Assembly (NCBI RefSeq): GCF_003931875.1
Contig: NZ_CP034245.1
Span: 2,976,001-3,040,000, forward strand
Direction: 5' to 3'
Source: Microbacterium sp. 10M-3C3
GTDB lineage: Bacteria; Actinomycetota; Actinomycetes; Actinomycetales; Microbacteriaceae
DNA length: 64,000 bases
Shown: positions 62,979 to 64,000 of the stretch, one piece after another
Position numbering within the stretch: position 1 is the stretch's first letter
Layout of the letters: each line of letters begins with the position of its first letter
Notes under the pieces: generated by a model
Database searches by the model: none
What the model saw: only the letters and a program-made list of their open reading frames with translations
What the model was told of the DNA's origin: nothing
Position numbers and translations under genes: made by a program

Positions 62979-64000
62979 ATGAGCGACTCCGCAGCGCCCG
63001 TCGTCCGCACGAGCCGGGGAGCCGTGCGCGGGATGCGCGTCGGCGGCACGCTGCGCTTCCTGGGCATCCCGTACGCGCAGCCGCCGGTCGGCCCGCTCCG
63101 GTTCGACGCGCCCGTGCCGCCCGAGCCGTGGGAGGGCGTGCGCGACGCGACCGCCTACGGCCCGACGCCGCAGCGCGGCGACACGGGCATCACGCTCATC
63201 CCCGAGCCGAGCATCCCCGGAGACGACACGCTCAGCGTCAACGTCTTCACCCCCGACACGGATGCGGCGCTCCCGGTGCTCGTGTACATCCACGGCGGCG
63301 GGTACGTCTCGGGCTCCCCCGCGAGCCCGTGGTACGACGGCGCGGCGTTCGCCCGCGACGGCGTCGTCACGGTGACGCTGTCGTACCGCCTCGGCTTCGA
63401 CGGGTTCGGTGACATCGCCGGCGCGCCCTCCAACCGCGGCGTGCGCGACCAGCTGGCCGCCCTGGCGTGGGTGCGCGACGAGATCGCGGCCTTCGGCGGC
63501 GACCCCGGCCGTGTCACGATCGCGGGGCAGTCGGCGGGCGGGGCGGCGGTGCTCACCCTCCTCGGGCTGCCCTCCGCATCCGGGCTCTTCCATCGCGTGC
63601 TCGCGATCTCGCCCGCGATCACCGACGTGCGCCCCGACCTCGCCCGGCGGCGCACGGCGCGCCTCGCCGCGCTCGCCGGCGTGCCGGCCACGCGCGCGGG
63701 CTTCGCGACGATCGACGAGGAGCGCCTCCTCGACCTGCAGCGACAGCTGGAGAAGGCCGAGGGCGGCGACCGACTCGCGCCGATCCGCGATGTGCTCAGC
63801 GACGGGCTGCCGTGGGGCCCCGTCGTCGGCGGCGACCTCGTGCCGACGGGCACGCTCGACGCGATCCGCGCCGGCCGCGGCGCCGACGTGCCGCTCGTCG
63901 TCGGCAGCACCGACGACGAGTTCACGATGACGACCGACCGCTATCGGCGGGTGCTGCGCCTCGTTCCCGCCGGGCTCGCGCTCGCACGGCTCGGCGTCGA
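62979..64000 (+). CDS. Carboxylesterase type B (partial, runs off right edge)
   Basis: The first 340 residues from the ATG at 62979 are visible. Type B carboxylesterase features: LRFLGIPYAQPPVGPLRF, VYIHGGGYVSGSP (oxyanion hole) and the nucleophile elbow TIAGQSAGGAA. The remaining triad residues lie partly beyond the edge, though STDDEF near the end may include the acidic residue region. GAGAAT six bases upstream of the ATG may be a leaderless box. An esterase beside hemicellulose genes could remove acyl groups from sugars, but this family is broad. Confidence 0.85.
   Translation, partial: MSDSAAPVVRTSRGAVRGMRVGGTLRFLGIPYAQPPVGPLRFDAPVPPEPWEGVRDATAYGPTPQRGDTGITLIPEPSIPGDDTLSVNVFTPDTDAALPVLVYIHGGGYVSGSPASPWYDGAAFARDGVVTVTLSYRLGFDGFGDIAGAPSNRGVRDQLAALAWVRDEIAAFGGDPGRVTIAGQSAGGAAVLTLLGLPSASGLFHRVLAISPAITDVRPDLARRRTARLAALAGVPATRAGFATIDEERLLDLQRQLEKAEGGDRLAPIRDVLSDGLPWGPVVGGDLVPTGTLDAIRAGRGADVPLVVGSTDDEFTMTTDRYRRVLRLVPAGLALARLGV

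Overview
The window is 64 kb of a high-GC actinobacterium, most likely a member of Microbacteriaceae close to Microbacterium. Support comes from the strong G/C third-position bias, the many genes with a TANNNT box 6-7 nt before the start codon (leaderless transcripts), translationally coupled operons with ATGA or GTGA overlaps, system II cytochrome c maturation, and protein sequences typical of the family. No rRNA, CRISPR array or insertion sequence was found. Two tRNA genes, both for serine, are present.

Bases 1 to about 15.8 kb are accessory DNA, almost all on the minus strand. A run of 13 closely spaced genes (11.9 kb down to the left edge) encodes a DsbA-like thioredoxin, a flavoprotein, CopC, signal peptidase II, a small membrane protein, a TlpA-like lipoprotein, CcdA, ResB, a CtaG-like oxidase assembly factor, apolipoprotein N-acyltransferase, two M23 peptidase-like proteins and CcsB (cut by the window edge). 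It reads as a mobile kit for copper handling, cytochrome c maturation and lipoprotein maturation. Upstream lie small membrane proteins, an SSB, a NrdH-like redoxin and a two-domain peptidoglycan hydrolase of the kind carried by conjugative elements.

From 15.8 to 24.7 kb there is a separate 8.9-kb segment bounded by a 22-bp direct repeat of the 3' end of tRNA-Ser(GCU). It holds a PIN/HTH toxin-antitoxin-like pair and a complete type I Wadjet operon (jetABCD, SMC-like plasmid defence) preceded by a coupled DUF1877-like gene. The layout suggests two integrated elements in tandem at one tRNA gene; no integrase is visible.

From 24.9 kb on the DNA looks like chromosomal core: an LCP cell-wall ligase, RecQ, a folate-independent methionine synthase pair (MesD with its DUF1852 partner MesX) divergent from a LysR regulator, a lower-GC AlbA/ATPase gene beside tRNA-Ser(UGA), a citrate-type transporter divergent from its two-component system, HAD phosphatase and serS, a diacylglycerol kinase-like protein, photolyase, a flavin-dependent monooxygenase, phzF-pheA, a DMT exporter with its LysR regulator, phosphoglucomutase, alcohol dehydrogenase and glycerate kinase.

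The last 12 kb form a carbohydrate locus: a LacI regulator, two ABC permeases and a binding lipoprotein, GH51 arabinofuranosidase, GH35 beta-galactosidase, a second LacI regulator, galT-galK and the start of a type B carboxylesterase. Together they would import arabinose/galactose-containing oligosaccharides, trim them inside the cell and pass galactose into the Leloir pathway. Long intergenic hairpins without clear U-tracts recur at gene ends; two of them share the same arm sequence.
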